Positions 1 through 13,074 of a DNA stretch of 64,000 nt are shown piece by piece. Position numbers and translations under genes: made by a program. The notes under the pieces are model-generated. The model ran no database searches, was not told the DNA's origin, and was given only the letters and a program-made list of their open reading frames with translations. This stretch comes from Davidsoniella eucalypti (taxonomy: Eukaryota; Ascomycota; Sordariomycetes; Microascales; Ceratocystidaceae), in contig RMBW01000050.1 of the NCBI GenBank assembly GCA_004009845.1, forward strand, positions 124,001 through 188,000. Direction: 5' to 3'. The number at the start of each line of letters is the position of its first letter. The stretch's first letter is position 1.

Positions 1-449
1 TGCGGTACGTTCGAGTTCTTTTCTTTTCTTCTTTTACACAAGCTTTCTAGACCCAACGCGCTTGATAAACTAGACGCGCTGTTTGGCGTTAAGCCGTTTC
101 GGTGTACTAACCCTTACCGGGATAAACCCTTCGGTCAAGGACTCGGTCAGAGAATCGTTGCTATATAACAGGGTCTTATAATATGTGCATACATAAGACT
201 CAGTATGATGTGATATCGTGACTTTGTAAGACGATTAGCTTAGTATATCACATAAATTGCTAGCTTCGTAGACTCAAGAAAAGCATTGCTATCATTTTCT
301 ATGCATGTCATACAACGAAACTCGGTGGTGGGCTAACTCACGCTAAGCCGCATAAAGAAGTTCTCGGTCCACCTCTGACATTACGCAGATATCCAAGTTC
401 GGATGTCACTCCAAGCTCTTCGCTTGGACATCCCAAATAAAGCTAAATA
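1..449. other. Upstream region of CAF16
   Basis: No gene is recognisable here. The stretch probably holds the promoter and leader of the ABC ATPase gene starting at 450. The one notable element is a 15-codon upstream ORF at 403-450, whose stop codon overlaps the main ATG by one base; it is listed separately. I saw no RNA gene or repeat. Confidence 0.6.
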
Positions 450-450
450 A
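403..450 (+). promoter_or_regulatory. uORF overlapping the CAF16 start codon (TAATG)
   Basis: An ATG at 403 opens 15 codons and ends with TAA at 448-450. The last A of that stop is the first base of the main ATG at 450. This stop-start overlap is the geometry that permits termination-coupled reinitiation. Whether it acts depends on the transcript start, which I cannot see; a start downstream of 403 would make it irrelevant. Confidence 0.45.
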
Positions 451-1322
451 TGCCTCAAAACCCGCCAACCGTGGTCGTTAACGGCCTCACCTACACCTTC
501 CCCGACTACAACTCCGGTATCCGGGACATATCTCTCTCGCTCCCCGCCGGCAGTCGCACGCTCCTAGTCGGCGCCAACGGAGCCGGAAAGACCACGCTGC
601 TGCGTCTTCTAGCCGGCAAGCGTCTAGCTCCAGCCTCGACCATCTCCATCTGCGGCCTGGACCCGTTCACCCACGGCCTGGAAGGCGTGACGTATCTCGG
701 CCTAGAATGGGTGTTGAACCCTATTGTGCGCACCGATATTGGCGTCTCTGAACTGCTGCGTTCCGTTGGCGGCGATGCCTATCCAGATCGCCGCGATGAG
801 TTGGTTCGTGTGCTAGATATCGATACGCGCTGGCGCCTACACGCCGTGTCTGATGGAGAACGCCGCCGTGTACAGCTCGCCATGGGTCTCATTCGGCCGT
901 GGAATATGCTACTGCTCGATGAAATCACCGTCGACTTGGACGTGTTTTCACGTGCACAGTTCCTCAACTGGCTGGCTAGCGAGACTAAGAGTCGCCAGTG
1001 CACCATCGTCTATGCTACTCATATTTTAGACAATCTGGCCGGCTGGCCAACCCATTTGGTACACATGCACCTCGGAAGGGTTAAGGAATGGGGTGAAACC
1101 ACGAGTTTCCTCAAGACCATCGACCAGGAGCAGGCAAACTCAAGAAACAGCACTCTAGGAATGCTCGTCATGGGTTGGCTTAGAGAGGATTTGGCCCAAA
1201 GAGGTCCACGGAACTCCGTCAACATTGGCCCTGAAGGCAAGACTTACGGCTTTGGTGGTACCGAGGTTGGAGGCTATGGCGACGAATCATCGCACTTGAA
1301 AAGGGTCGAAGAAAGAAAGTAG
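450..1322 (+). CDS. CAF16: CCR4-NOT-associated ABC ATPase Caf16
   Basis: A single intronless frame encodes 290 residues, close to the yeast Caf16 length. It is a soluble ABC ATPase with one nucleotide-binding domain and no membrane segment. Walker A is GANGAGKT at residues 41-48, the signature is SDGER at about 134-138, Walker B is MLLLDE at about 153-158, and the switch histidine is in ATH at about 189-191. The segment from about residue 67 (CGLDPF) through TYLGLEW and the DIDTRWR stretch before the signature is typical of Caf16 rather than of transporters. In yeast, Caf16 associates with the CCR4-NOT complex and links it to transcription. The tail after residue 250 is Gly-rich and probably disordered. 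The gene converges on VPS1. The start is the first in-frame ATG, directly after a uORF. Confidence 0.9.
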   Translation: MPQNPPTVVVNGLTYTFPDYNSGIRDISLSLPAGSRTLLVGANGAGKTTLLRLLAGKRLAPASTISICGLDPFTHGLEGVTYLGLEWVLNPIVRTDIGVSELLRSVGGDAYPDRRDELVRVLDIDTRWRLHAVSDGERRRVQLAMGLIRPWNMLLLDEITVDLDVFSRAQFLNWLASETKSRQCTIVYATHILDNLAGWPTHLVHMHLGRVKEWGETTSFLKTIDQEQANSRNSTLGMLVMGWLREDLAQRGPRNSVNIGPEGKTYGFGGTEVGGYGDESSHLKRVEERK

Positions 1323-1757
1323 CGATATTCAGGTTTTTCTGTGTAATCTGCCTTGCTATAAGTTGTATTTCTACTTGAGATCTGACATAGATGTTGTTAA
1401 ATAGTAAAAATAAATTATAAAATGCCACTCTACAAGAGAAGAAAGTCAAAGTTTGTATCTCTAACAGACATGCACTACAACTAATCATCAATCTAGATAA
1501 ACCTTGGCAAAAACTACGGCAAACTTAACCGGAGAAGGGGGGGGAGTATGAGATGGATATAGAGAAAAAGAAAGGCATAATAAACATGATATCTTAGACA
1601 AAACAGTAGCATGAAAAACTTCAAGACAGAGAGAAAGGGCGAGAGAAATGTTGGTATAGAGGCATAATTGACAGCATTCCCATGATTAAGTGAGACTCGG
1701 GACAATGCAATAAAAGGCAACAAACGATAATGGTTAGTAATGGTAGCTGTGGTTGGT
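1323..1757. other. Convergent 3' intergenic region, CAF16/VPS1
   Basis: These 435 AT-rich bases separate two converging genes and presumably hold both polyadenylation regions. There is a run of eight G near 1540. Short ORFs on both strands show no resemblance to known proteins. Confidence 0.6.
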
Positions 1758-4203
1758 TTACTGCACTTGGCTGACGATCTCGCTAGCACGGCCCAGCGAC
1801 TCCACCATCTGCTGGCATTCCTTACGCCGCCGAACAGTGAAATCACTCTCCTTGAGAAGCTCGTCGAGTGTGTCGGTGCGATACATGTTCTCGAGCAGCT
1901 CGCGTTGCATCTCGTCCTTGGTGAAACTATAACGGATGCTGTTAGTGATATGTCACTAGATGATGTGAAGAGTATTCAACTTACGCAACAAGGTTTAACA
2001 TGATGGCCTTGGGGACCATGTCGATCATTGTCCGCTTGACGATGTTGTAGTACGAAGCAATAAGCAGCTCTGGAGATGTTGTTAATCACTGGACCGATGA
2101 TTCATTGTTAGAGTTTGGTATAAACTTACTGATAACCTCGACCTCGATGTTCTCACGCTCGGAGAGGTTTCCGGAAGCCCTCAGAGATGGAGGAGGAGCC
2201 TCCATAGCAGCAGCCTTCTTCTTGTTCTTGGCCGCAAAGAAGCTGCCGAAGAAGCCGCTATTGCTATCGAGATCGACACCTGGGCTAGCGGAGCGGGTAG
2301 GGATTTGATTAGGAAGGGGCTTGCCAGTCTTAGGGTCGACGGCAACAGGCTTGGGGTTGTGGCGCTCGTTCACGATGGCCATGGCTCTGTGACCATTCAG
2401 GAAATCGGGGTGGGCGGTGTTAATATAGCAGGACTCCATAGAAACAAGGTCCTTGACAAGTTTGTTGGTAGGTTCCATGGCCTTCTTGAAGAAGCCAATG
2501 ACGACGCCGTGCATCTTCTCCTTGAGGCCGGGGTAGCGGCGGTATAGCTGCTTAGCAAGAAGCTGCGACAGAATGCGAACCAACTCATCATAGACAAGAG
2601 ATACACACTTCAGACTAGGCTCCTCGAGTCTCTTGATTTGTTGCTTGACAATAAGCTCGAAAGCGGCAGTGCCAACGAATAGAGCAGGCGAGGAACCCGA
2701 AGAGTTATACAAGATGGTGCGGATGTCGGCATCCTTGACAACGTCAAAGGGATCAACAGCCTTGATACCGTTAGAGTACAGCTCGTGGAAGACGAAGCTG
2801 ATACGAGCACCACCAGAAAGCTCCAGACTCGAAAGCTCGGTGTTGTTACCGTCTAGGACCGTACGCCATTCGTTTGTGAACTCGGTGATGACGTTGAGTA
2901 CAATGTTGGCACTGTTTCCTAGGATAGACGGGCCCAAGCTTTCAAGCTCGGCGGTGTATTTTTGCAGAGAGCTGGAGATGCGAGCCTTAATCTCGGGCAG
3001 AGTCTGCTTGATATGCATCATCAGAATGAGGTTGAGCTTGCGTGCCAGGTAGGGTGTACCGCAGTATGGGCTCTTGTTACGGTAGGCCTTGTGGTTCTCA
3101 AAGAAGTTCTTCTCCGCCTCCAGGGCAGCTTGAATGGGTTTCTTGTTATCGATATCACGCTGGCCACGGTTGACAACAGGCACATATCCCAGACGTAGAG
3201 GGATAATGCGGCCGGCCAGAATATCGACAACATCAGTACCCTCGTCCATAAGATCGACTTTGGTCAAAACACCAATGGTGCGCTGACCCTCGGGATCGAC
3301 TTCACGGGCCATCTTCAGACCATCGGAGTTGGCCAAATCTTGGTTGGCAGCCGTAACAGCGAGGATGATGGCATTGGACTTGCCAATGTACTTCATGACC
3401 ATCTCACGGATCTGGCGCTCGATATCACGGGGTTGGTCACCAACGGGCACCTTGGTCAGACCAGGCAGATCAACCAGAGTCAGGGTCAGGACATTGGGCG
3501 AATAGATGCGCAGGTTGATCGGAGCGGGCGAGATACCGGCATTGCGGCCAACCTTGGCGTCGGTTTCGCGGGTGATCTCATCACGGATCTTGTTGAAGTC
3601 GTAGATTTTCTGGCCGGGCAGATGTAGGAACTCTCCCCATTCGTCGGCGTTGGCGGCCTTGTCGGTGCCAGAAGCAATCTCTTCGGAAGGTGAGCCAGAA
3701 CCAGCAGGGCGGTTGATAAGCTGGAGAACAAGCGGTCTTCTGGTAACGATACCGGAACCTCTAGGCAAGCTATATTATACACACACAGCAAGGGCGTTGG
3801 TGGCGTCTGTTAGCGATCCAGAGCACAAACGAGATGAAGAGACGAGAAGACCACAAGACACATAGACGAAAAGGGCGGGCGGTGAAGGGATGACACGTAC
3901 AAATCACGACCGACGATGTTTTCCAAGACGGAACTCTTTCCACTAGACTGAGAACCTACAACAGCGATCTGGGGCAGATCGATGGGATTGTTGACACCAA
4001 CGGTGGCGAAGACATCCTGCAGCTTGTTGACAAGCCTGTAGACACGCAGCAGAACAGAACAATTGTTAGCGATATGAGCTTCTAGGCTGGCCTGAGCTGG
4101 CAGCCAGCCGACAGGGAGACTGGCACAACGAGGAGTCTGGCCGGGGCGATGCTCACTGGATCAGGGCGGGATCCGAGATACCGCCCGTGGTAAGAGAGCT
4201 CAT
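1758..4203 (-). CDS. VPS1: Dynamin-like GTPase Vps1
   Basis: Five exons on the minus strand are 4157-4203, 3901-4035, 2130-3769, 1985-2069 and 1758-1926. They join in frame to 691 residues, the usual Vps1 length. The first 47-nt exon gives a short N-terminus beginning MSSLTTGGISDPALIQ. Exon 2 carries the P-loop GSQSSGKSS, exon 3 the DLPGLTKVP switch and the TKVDLMDEGTD G4 motif. The middle and stalk domains follow, then an insert-B-like stretch (FFGSFFAAKNKKKAAAMEAPPP) typical of filamentous-fungal Vps1, and a GTPase effector domain ending in SEIVSQVQ. There is no PH or proline-rich domain, which separates it from classical dynamin. The family drives membrane scission at endosomes, vacuoles and peroxisomes. 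Introns are 58-131 nt with GTAAGT, GTACGT or GTGAGC donors. The only rival is Dnm1, which has a different insert. Confidence 0.95.
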
Positions 4204-6842
4204 GCTGGGTTGCTGAGCGGAGAGCGAGATATAGCTGGGAGAGGGGGGTGGAGGACGCAATTGGCAGTCGAGAGTTGGGGTTGGCTGGTCGGGAGGATAA
4301 GACGAGGCTCGCGATCGGGGCAGACGGTCGCAGTAGTGGTGTTTTTTCCTTTTGGTTTTTTCTTAGGTGGTGCTGTAGCGGTCGTAATTATGGCTATGGT
4401 AGTTAAGATGGATGGATATATTGGAGGGGAAAGCTGGAAGAGAGCAAGCAAGCTGGTCTGGTCTGGCTGGACAGGGGCTTAGTTCCTTGGGATGGCTTGG
4501 CTAGTTTAGCTAGGCGGTATGAGACTAGATTATATTCAAGCGACGTGGTTTTGCTAGTTGGTCTTGGTTTTGTTTTATCAATTGTTTACTTGTTCTCTCG
4601 TTTTCTATGGTCTTAGCGGCGGCAGATTTGAAACAGAAAAGGCGTCTCGATGGACGATAAATAATAGACTGCTGGGCCACCAAAATTGCCAGAATTGGTT
4701 GGGCGTCGCAAACAAAGCCACACAGAACCCAAAACAAACCATAGTGATAATAATAGTGCTGCCTGCATTCTGGCATAGGCGTTGATGCCCGGTGAAATCC
4801 ATACCCGAAATTGTACCGGTACCTATTGCGCCTACGAATTTGGGCGGTGTGAAAGGTACTGATAGTCTGTTATCGGTGAGTGGGACCCTTTTGAGGCCAC
4901 TATCACGTGCTGGTATGACAATAACGGTAGCCTATTTCCATGTGAGCCTCTCAATAGTCTTCTAAGATCTTATATGTATTTCTCATCAATTCTCTGTGGT
5001 TCGAGTCTGTCTTGTCTATGGCCGCAAAGCGGTCATTTGCAATTCTGAAACACTCCAACCTGGGGAGACGCCATTAAGCGTTGCTGCAGCATACGGCGGA
5101 GGCTTTGTAATATAATGTTATATTTACATACTTGAATCTCAGATGTCACATCCTTCCTATCAGTGGCCTTAGCATTTGATAAACAGCATGCAGTTTGTTG
5201 GCCCAGTGAGCCATCAGGTCATCACCGGCCAGCTATCCGGCTGCATACAGTATCACTAGCAGTATTATTAGCCACTCTGGACCGCAAATGCACCGTTAGC
5301 GACGTCAGGCGATCCAGCTGAGGAAAAGAACCGGGCAATCCAGCTTTCTAGCTTGTAGATTTTCTTTTTTCAGTGTCTTTTATGCATCAAAGTGCCGCCA
5401 TGCTGTGCTACGATCAGGATTGTACAGATATATTGCCCTTTCATTTTATACTAATGTCTGTATGTACACATGATGGCGATTGATGGATGCGGCTGGCGTA
5501 GCAGTAAAGATAAAGATAGAAGTAGCAGGCCAAGCTACATGTAAGCTAAGGAGCTTCATCTAGCCCAACTAGTAGTATGTTTCCTTTGCTTTCGCCTCGA
5601 GCTAATGCTAAGATAGGTGTCGACAAATCACTTTTCAAAAGAGACATTGCCTCTTCGTATAGCGACATGCTATCCACAGGACTAGACGCAGATATAGCAA
5701 GTACCAGTACAAGCTAGAGAAGTGCCCCAAAACACATGGCGATTTCATTTTCGTTTTCAGAAAGAAGGGACATTACAAGTTTAAAGAGCACAAACTTCAT
5801 GACCACAGTTTATACATAAGGCGTTACTGGCAGCTACTAAATCAAAACAGAGTTCGATTCTGCCTGCGTAAACAAAAGCACAACAAACCATTACTTCTTC
5901 TACATTCTATCTTCAGCATACAACTATACTTGTTTCTTACATTCTGTATCATTTCTATCGCCGATTCTCTTCAGATAGTCAGATTCCCCAATGATTCATC
6001 CGTAAACACGGCCGTCATTGTATCGCCTTTTTTATCGTTTTTTTTCTCACTGACTTGCCGTATTGCAGCAGCGCTTTCGTCTCGCTATTCCAGTATGTAC
6101 AGATGCAATGCAATATAAACGTACATCCAAAACTGTGTACTTATTTGTGTGGCCTTTATGCAGCAGCTGCTTTAATACGCAACCTGCTGGATGCGGCATC
6201 TAATTATCTAACTCATGTTCTAGGCTTCATATCAACCCGCCAGGGGTGTCATAATCCTATAACCATACAATAATAACTCTCGTCGTATCGCCGCTTCGAC
6301 TTATCCAACCTTCAATCGACCGATCATTCCATCGCCATATCATTACTATCTGGGCTAGATCATACATCTTTTTTTCACCGCCGTTGTCCCGTCTTGATTT
6401 TTTGGTCACATATTTATCTTGTCGTCGCCTGTCGACTTGCGCCTTCACCCAATCATTCCCACAGACTTGAAAGGCCTCTCCTCTTAAAGTACCCAACTAA
6501 GCTTCCCTACCTCCCAGAATTACTTCTAGATAACGTCATTGCCCGCTCGCTCTGGCTCGATCCTCGGCCGTTGCACCTCGCATAGCCTGATCCACCACCA
6601 GAGCCTGGGAAGCTTCAATCCCATCTTTGTGTTTTTTCATCACTAGCTAGGCAGCCCTGAGGCTGACCGCCAGCATCGCCACGATTCCGCCTTCCGAGGC
6701 CCCTTCTAGTCCTCAGGTGCTGGGCCGACGCCGCCGCACAGCAGACGCCGACCCGGTCGCCGGCCAGGTCTCCAGCTTACTCACATCCGATACCGAATCC
6801 GAACCTGCCGCCGAGCGTCCCTTGAAGCGCCCAAAGGCCGCT
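4204..6842. other. Divergent promoter region between VPS1 and the GID7-like gene
   Basis: This 2.6-kb stretch lies between two genes reading away from each other. The VPS1-proximal part is G/T-rich on the plus strand, so C/A-rich in the leader. A CACGTG E-box lies near 4907. The GID7-proximal part, about 5.9-6.7 kb, is pyrimidine-rich, as in many fungal leaders. From about 6651 the frame of the GID7-like gene is already open, so its coding region may start inside this interval through an unseen upstream exon. I found no tRNA or other RNA gene. Confidence 0.55.
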
Positions 6843-8922
6843 ATGCCCCGCTACGGCAACTCAGCTGGTGCTGTTACTAACGCCATCGATGATACTAACG
6901 GCGGTCCCTCGGCCTCGGCTTCAAACTCGAATGGTCACTCATTCTCGACCAGCAGCTCTGACGGCTCCCAACGGAACTTGAAAATCGCAAATATTATTAA
7001 CGGTTCTGCGCCATCTAGTCCCACGTCTCCCCGGTCGCAAGAATACTGTGGTCATGACCGAGAAGAGATCACTCGCATCCTCATCCAAGCATTGGACGAC
7101 CTTGGCCACCAAAAGCTGGCCTCTGATCTAGTTACGGAAAGCGGCTATAAGTTAGAGACTTCGTCGGTTAGTGTTTTGAAATCAAGCATCTTGAGCGGCG
7201 ACTGGGATCTAGCGGAGGTTATGATTAATGAAGCTGCCATCCACTTACCGGCCGAAGCGCGCACTGGGATGCTCAGTCTCAGTAATGCACAGAACGACCT
7301 GCTGCTCAAGTACGAGGCAGATAAGGCACACCTCATATTCCAGATCCGCAAGCAAAAGTTCTTCGAGCTTTTACAAGCTAGCGACTCATCCAAAGCTCTG
7401 AATGTACTACGCTCAGAACTCACCCCTCTCGTTGATCACATTGGTGAAAATCGCCTAAAGTATCTAGCAAGTCTTCTGATGTGTTCCTCGCCCGAAATAA
7501 TTCGGGAACGGGCTTCTCTCCCAGACAATATCCCAGATGCCCGTAAAGATCTCCTAAGTAGCATATCAGAGTGGATTTCGCCTGCCGTTATGCTACCCGA
7601 AAAGCGACTTGGAAACCTACTTAGCCGCCTTATGAAGGACCAGAACAATACCTGCTTATACCACACAAACCCGGCGCCGCCAACTCTCCTCGAGGATCAT
7701 TACTGCAATCCCGACCGGTTCCCTCGCGAGCTCGGCATCAAGCTCAATGATTGCCAAGACGAGGTATGGCAGGTTGCCTTTTCACATAACGGACAGTATC
7801 TGGCAGCATGCGGACAAAGGGGCTCCCTTGCTATCTGGAACACATCCAACTTCTGTCTCCATAAATATCTTCATATTCACTCCAAGGGAATTGCTAATGT
7901 TTCATGGAGTCCGGATGATTCCAAGATCATCACATGTTCACTCGATAGAAGCGCGAAGATCATCCGTGTCGAACCTGGATCTGTCATCAACACCATCACA
8001 GAGTACAAAGAAGCCTTGAGCGGCTGCGTCTGGTCTCCCGATGGCGAGTCATTTACTTTGGGTTCTTTGGATCAAAAGCTAGGTTTGGTGACATACAACA
8101 TCGCAGGAGCTTGTCTTGGTAATTGGGACGCAAAGCACCGAACCCAGGAAATGTGCGCTTCTGCTGACGGTCGTCACTTGGTAGCTATGGATAATGGACA
8201 AAAGATACACGTTTATTCTTGCGACGACCGTTTACAGATAGCAGAGTTCGTTTTGGATTATAAGCCCATGTCAATCTCAATGGGTCTTGACCCCGAACTT
8301 TTGTTAATTAACAGCCAACAAGGCGTCGTCTATGCGGTAAACCTTCTCACCAACACCTTAATACAGAAGTTTGTTGGTCACAAAGGAGGCGATTATATCA
8401 TCCGCGCCAGCCTTGGTGGTGCTAACGACCGCTATGTCACATGCGGAAGTGAAGATGGAATCGTCTATGTCTGGCATCGATACACCGGAGTGGTGATTGA
8501 GAAGTTTGAATCTCATCAGTCAAGAACCAACGCCGTCACCTTCAGCCCTAATGGCTCACAGTATCTTGTGTCATGTAGTGATGATGGGTCTGTCAATGTG
8601 TAAGTGATCAATGCCCTTTTCCCTTTTACTACTTTTATTAGTGACAGAGTTACTGACGTTTTTATCATCATATAGGTGGGTTAGCAATCAAGAACGTAAA
8701 AATCTAATCCAGAACCATAAGAACGGTAAAAACTCGGCTGAGCGGACTCAACGGAATGGAAACAGCAATGGCCATAGCAATGGTAATGGGCACAGCAACG
8801 GCAATGGTACCAGTAGCCGTAATAGCCATGTTATCGCGGGTTTCAGCATGAACTCGGTTGAAGCTGGGAGTAGCCGGAGTCCGTTTTCATATTGGGGTCT
8901 TAATTCTTCTGAAAACGTCTAG
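6843..8922 (+). CDS. GID7: LisH-CTLH-WD40 protein, Gid7/WDR26 type
   Basis: Exons 6843-8599 and 8676-8922 join in frame to 667 residues if the first in-frame ATG is used. The intron has a GTAAGTG donor and an ATATAG acceptor. A Ser/Asn-rich start is followed by a LisH-like helix pair (EITRILIQALDDLGHQ), a CTLH segment, and from about residue 300 a run of WD40 repeats with blades such as DEVWQVAFSHNGQYLAACG and an ending in SCSDDGSVNVW. This order matches Gid7/WDR26, a scaffold of the GID/CTLH E3 ubiquitin ligase that controls gluconeogenic enzymes in yeast. The tail after the last blade holds Asn/Gly/Ser/His repeats. The frame stays open upstream to about 6651 with a plausible basic stretch (VLGRRRRTAD), but no ATG lies there. 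The true N-terminus may therefore come from an upstream exon ending in the TTTTTTCATCACTAG region. Confidence 0.85.
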
Positions 8923-11900
8923 AGATTTCTGTATCGTTAAGTATATTGATAGCCACATGTATCTTTACTCAAATACTTTTGTAGTGAGATACAACCTCGT
9001 TATCCATATCGGTTTCAATCGAATGCTATCTCTTATGTCCCCTTTTCTTTTACTTATACAATAGGTATCACAGACCTCAATATAATTTTCAATTTACAAC
9101 CATATGTATCTCAATCGCCATGAAGAGGGCAGCTTAGGCTCAGGAGGCTTGCCCAAAAGCAAAGTGTAATATTTTGCCCGCAACTCAATCAATGCCTTTC
9201 CTATCATATTTATGTGCGTGTAAGGATCTGTATATCGGAAATGTGCTGGTTTCTATGGTGTAGACGTTACACACCAGTGCCACAGTGCCACTCCAATCTT
9301 GCACACCAAAAATAGACCATCCATGATGGAGCAACAAGAAGAAGCATGAGGGGTGAAGCAAATGGACGTGTGTATCTTCTCCTTCTACACATATACATCG
9401 CTTACCCAGGCTACAGGAAACATAGCAAAGTGAAGACAATACCAAAATAAGCCCACGAGTCTTCATCTTTATTCTGTCTTTGTGTGTGTATAACCGAATC
9501 CTATCAAGTTGTCCGGTCAGGAACTTTGCCTCTGTAAGCTTTATTTAGTAAAAGGCGAGTGCTTTGTAAGAACATGACCTCCAAACTCGAAAATGCACGG
9601 AAAGTAACGAAGCTTTCACTCGACGTTTAGTATACATTCTGCCATCTACATGTCACGCATGACTCTGTACAGCCTCCTTTGTTTACTTCAAGGCAAAAAA
9701 ACACTTGACAAGACGGTGTTGTTTGTGTATACCATGGACAGGATTATGACGGCATTTTTGAGCCCGGTAGAGATAATACTCGGCAAAACAAGACAGAAGG
9801 CACAGTTTCGTCTGGTTTGCCGATATCTTTGGGGCTTTGGATAGATGGAGCAAGAATCAGAAAATGTAATATACAACAAACAGAGAAGTGACGCGTCTTC
9901 AGCATGTAGATAATTCTCCGGCTTGGCCTTGTCTTTTTTTTTTTCCCTTGTTGTTTCACGTTATATGTCATCCTCTCGGTATTTACAGCGGACTGCGGCC
10001 ATGGGAATGGAAGGTCGAGGTTTAGACCAGCAGTCTTTAGTGCTGGTAGGACAGTTGGTGTTTGATTATAAATCAGATACGGAGAGTGCGGCGGACCTAT
10101 ACCGCAAGATGCGGCATTAGCATATAGACGGGGCATTGACTCCCATTAGGCATATCACTAAAAGACCATTAAGAAGCTGTGGTGCTGCAGGTTGTATGAC
10201 GGGATGTCCTTTTTGGCTACTTTGGACGTTGTTCGTAGGGCTCGTAAATAGGCAGACTTTCAGTTGAATCAGGAAGGTCTCTCGGTGAATAAGCAGTAAT
10301 TTGGATCCTATTTCGGATATTCGTGGATATATCTTGAGAGAAACAAGGTAGATTTGAGCCACACAGAAACAGATTGTTACGTCTCCATGAGCGGGGTTCA
10401 TGAAACGACAAGATCCGAGCCTTTGTTGTTGGTTTTTTTGTTTTTTTTTTGTTTTCGGGATGATAAAGGACGACGGGCATTGATGAAGCTTTGCTTGGAG
10501 ATTTCCCGCATGAGAAAAACGCAAAGAAATCACAGCTATGGCTGCAGATCCGTATAAAGAAGGGCATGGACCCAGCAACAATGCAAACACTGTGTATCTG
10601 TATACGGGTGTGGTTACATACAAACAACACCAAAGGGTATGGATCTTCGCAGAGTTACGGTGTTGCTTGTTCGTCTACTCTTACTCTTGAACATTCTCTG
10701 GGGCATTTACTGAGTTAGTACACAACCTCCGAAGCCACCAGTACGATTCAAGGCTATCTCGAGCTATCGAAACCAGGGGATGCAGAGCTAAAAGACAGAG
10801 AGACAAACAGAACAGCATCTCGGCCGAAACCAAAAGCCAGAAACTAGAAACTCGTCACAATAGCCAGCCAGAAGCCAGGCCATTTCCAGATTCCATTAGA
10901 TCAAGTGATAGCACACGTTAATACTCTCCGCTAGGGATTATCCTTCAGAAATAGAGCAAGAATGCATTGTCTTGTGCAGGGAGCGTGTAAAAGACTAGTG
11001 GGCATCTGGGATGTCACAAGACTAGCTAAAACAAACAGGCGGTTATATCAAGCATTGCTTATAGCTGCACATTCATATTACATGCTACACTATAGCTATA
11101 TCAAAAGTATGCATATACAGATGCATATGTGTCTATAGGGACGGATACCGTCGGTCAAGCCAAGCCAGCAGATACTCCGGTAATGATAAAGCAACGAAGA
11201 TGAAATAATAAAAGCCTCGGTGGCAGGAGCACAAACAAAACGAGCCAAGCACAACCCAGAAAATCAGCAGAGGTGGACAATCAAGAAGCTCTGACATGAT
11301 CGAAATATAACGGCGAACATGAGATAAACATGGTAAATCACAGCACCAAGAACGCAAGTTCCCAAGCCAGACCATTGCTTTTGTGAATTCTTCGAAGCGC
11401 AGCAAGCTAAGCCCAAGCCAAAAGAAAAAGAAGAAACACAACAAGGAGCTTTGTTGTTCTTCTTCTCCTGGATCTGACGGTCCACAAAATGATGACGAGA
11501 TATAAGGATGGAGAAGTAAACTCTACTATGTACAACAACGTCACAAACCTGTTATTACATTGGTCGGCTATATCACAGGGTGCCTCGCTTTGGTCTTTTC
11601 TTTTTCTTTCTTTTTGCGCCCTTGCATGAACACATGTTTTGGTCGATCCAAGCAACGAATAACAGTGAGCTGATTTTTTTACCTGTATTTCTTATTCTAC
11701 GTCTCACATTGAATAAGAAAAGAACGAGACGAGTATGGTAGCGCCCTATCATAAGCACACGTAGCTTCGGTCGGAAGAGAGGCTCGGGGTTGCGTGATCG
11801 ATTCCAAGGCCGAGGAAAGAAGAAAAAGAAAGGACCAGCAGTTATTGGCTTGCTGGTATTATGTATACAGAGAGAGATATCATGGTTACAGCGAAACGCC

Positions 11901-13055
11901 CTGTGACTTGGAAGCAGAATCTAAAAGGGAGTGTCGAGAGGCTATCTCCACGGGTTTATCAAAGAGTGCTTTTCGGTTTGTTTTTTTTTCCGCCCCAGGA
12001 CAGTTGCAACGAAGCCGTAGCGTTGCAGTGCTACTGGTTCATGAGAGAACTAGCTTAGTCTTCTTCCATCGAGTTGTGCCGTCTTGCTTCTTGTCCTTTT
12101 TAGGGTTAGCGCGGTATCTGCACATCCAGTTGTCAACTACAAAACGCATAAAGCGAAAGAGCGAGGGAGACAAGAGGATGCCGAGCAGAGCATGGATGAA
12201 AACAACAGGATAAGGGAAGAGAAATAAGGAAGGCCATGATATCTGGTCTCTGGTGGTTGACAGCTTACTTCTTTACAGCGATTGGCCAATATCTTTCACC
12301 GTACCAGTCAAGGCTGGATCGGCAGTCTCTGTGATATCGTGGTGTATTACTGCCGTGGTATATTACTTGGAACCTTCTTTCTTGTCAGGCTAATGCAGGG
12401 GCGAATATGTGTTTGTTATCTTAGGGATCTGTAGTGGTAACCCTATGAGCCGAAAAAGAGGCAGCTCTGACAATCTTAGTCCCTATACAGTGAAAACCAA
12501 CATGATTGTCGCCAAACATCCATTTTCTTCTTCTTTTCTTTTATCACAACTACCTACAGTTTGAACATCGCAATTAGCGGTTGTCTGACATGAACTCCAA
12601 CAGAGCAAGCACATCAACCTGTGCTCTCAACCCTCGTGTTGCTCAAGTCTGGTAAGTGGCGCTTTTCAATATGATTTTCTCGCTACCACCTATCTTCTCC
12701 AATCTGGGCCATAGCCCGACGCCAGATAGGACGGTAAAGGGGGTTGGCTGACTAGAGTCGAAGAACGATGACTACATATTCTGTGTGTAATTGCTCATTG
12801 CAAGTATCCAAAGTTGACGATCGTGACCTTCGACAAGATCGACATTTAGGGTTACCGATAAAAGGGCAGGTTGCCTCACGTAAGCAGGAAACCTAGCTTC
12901 GCATCGGGGTTTTGTGACCGGGTATTCACAAGCCCTGGAGTCTTTTCTCATGGCCTGGGATTTGTTTCCTACTTATAGGCGAGATTGACAGCTATTCAAC
13001 AATTATTCGATCTTGTGTATGACGGGCTGAAGAACATGATAATCCACTTGGTTTC

Positions 13056-13074
13056 AAGAGAGAGAGAGAGAGAG
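13056..13074. repeat. (AG)n microsatellite
   Basis: This is a run of alternating A and G on the plus strand within the gene-free region. It is a simple repeat with no coding context. Confidence 0.9.

Noticed and set aside
12591..12660. Possible short first exon (ATG at 12591, GTAAGT donor near 12652)
   Set aside because: No acceptor downstream opens a frame of useful length, so the gene model cannot be closed.
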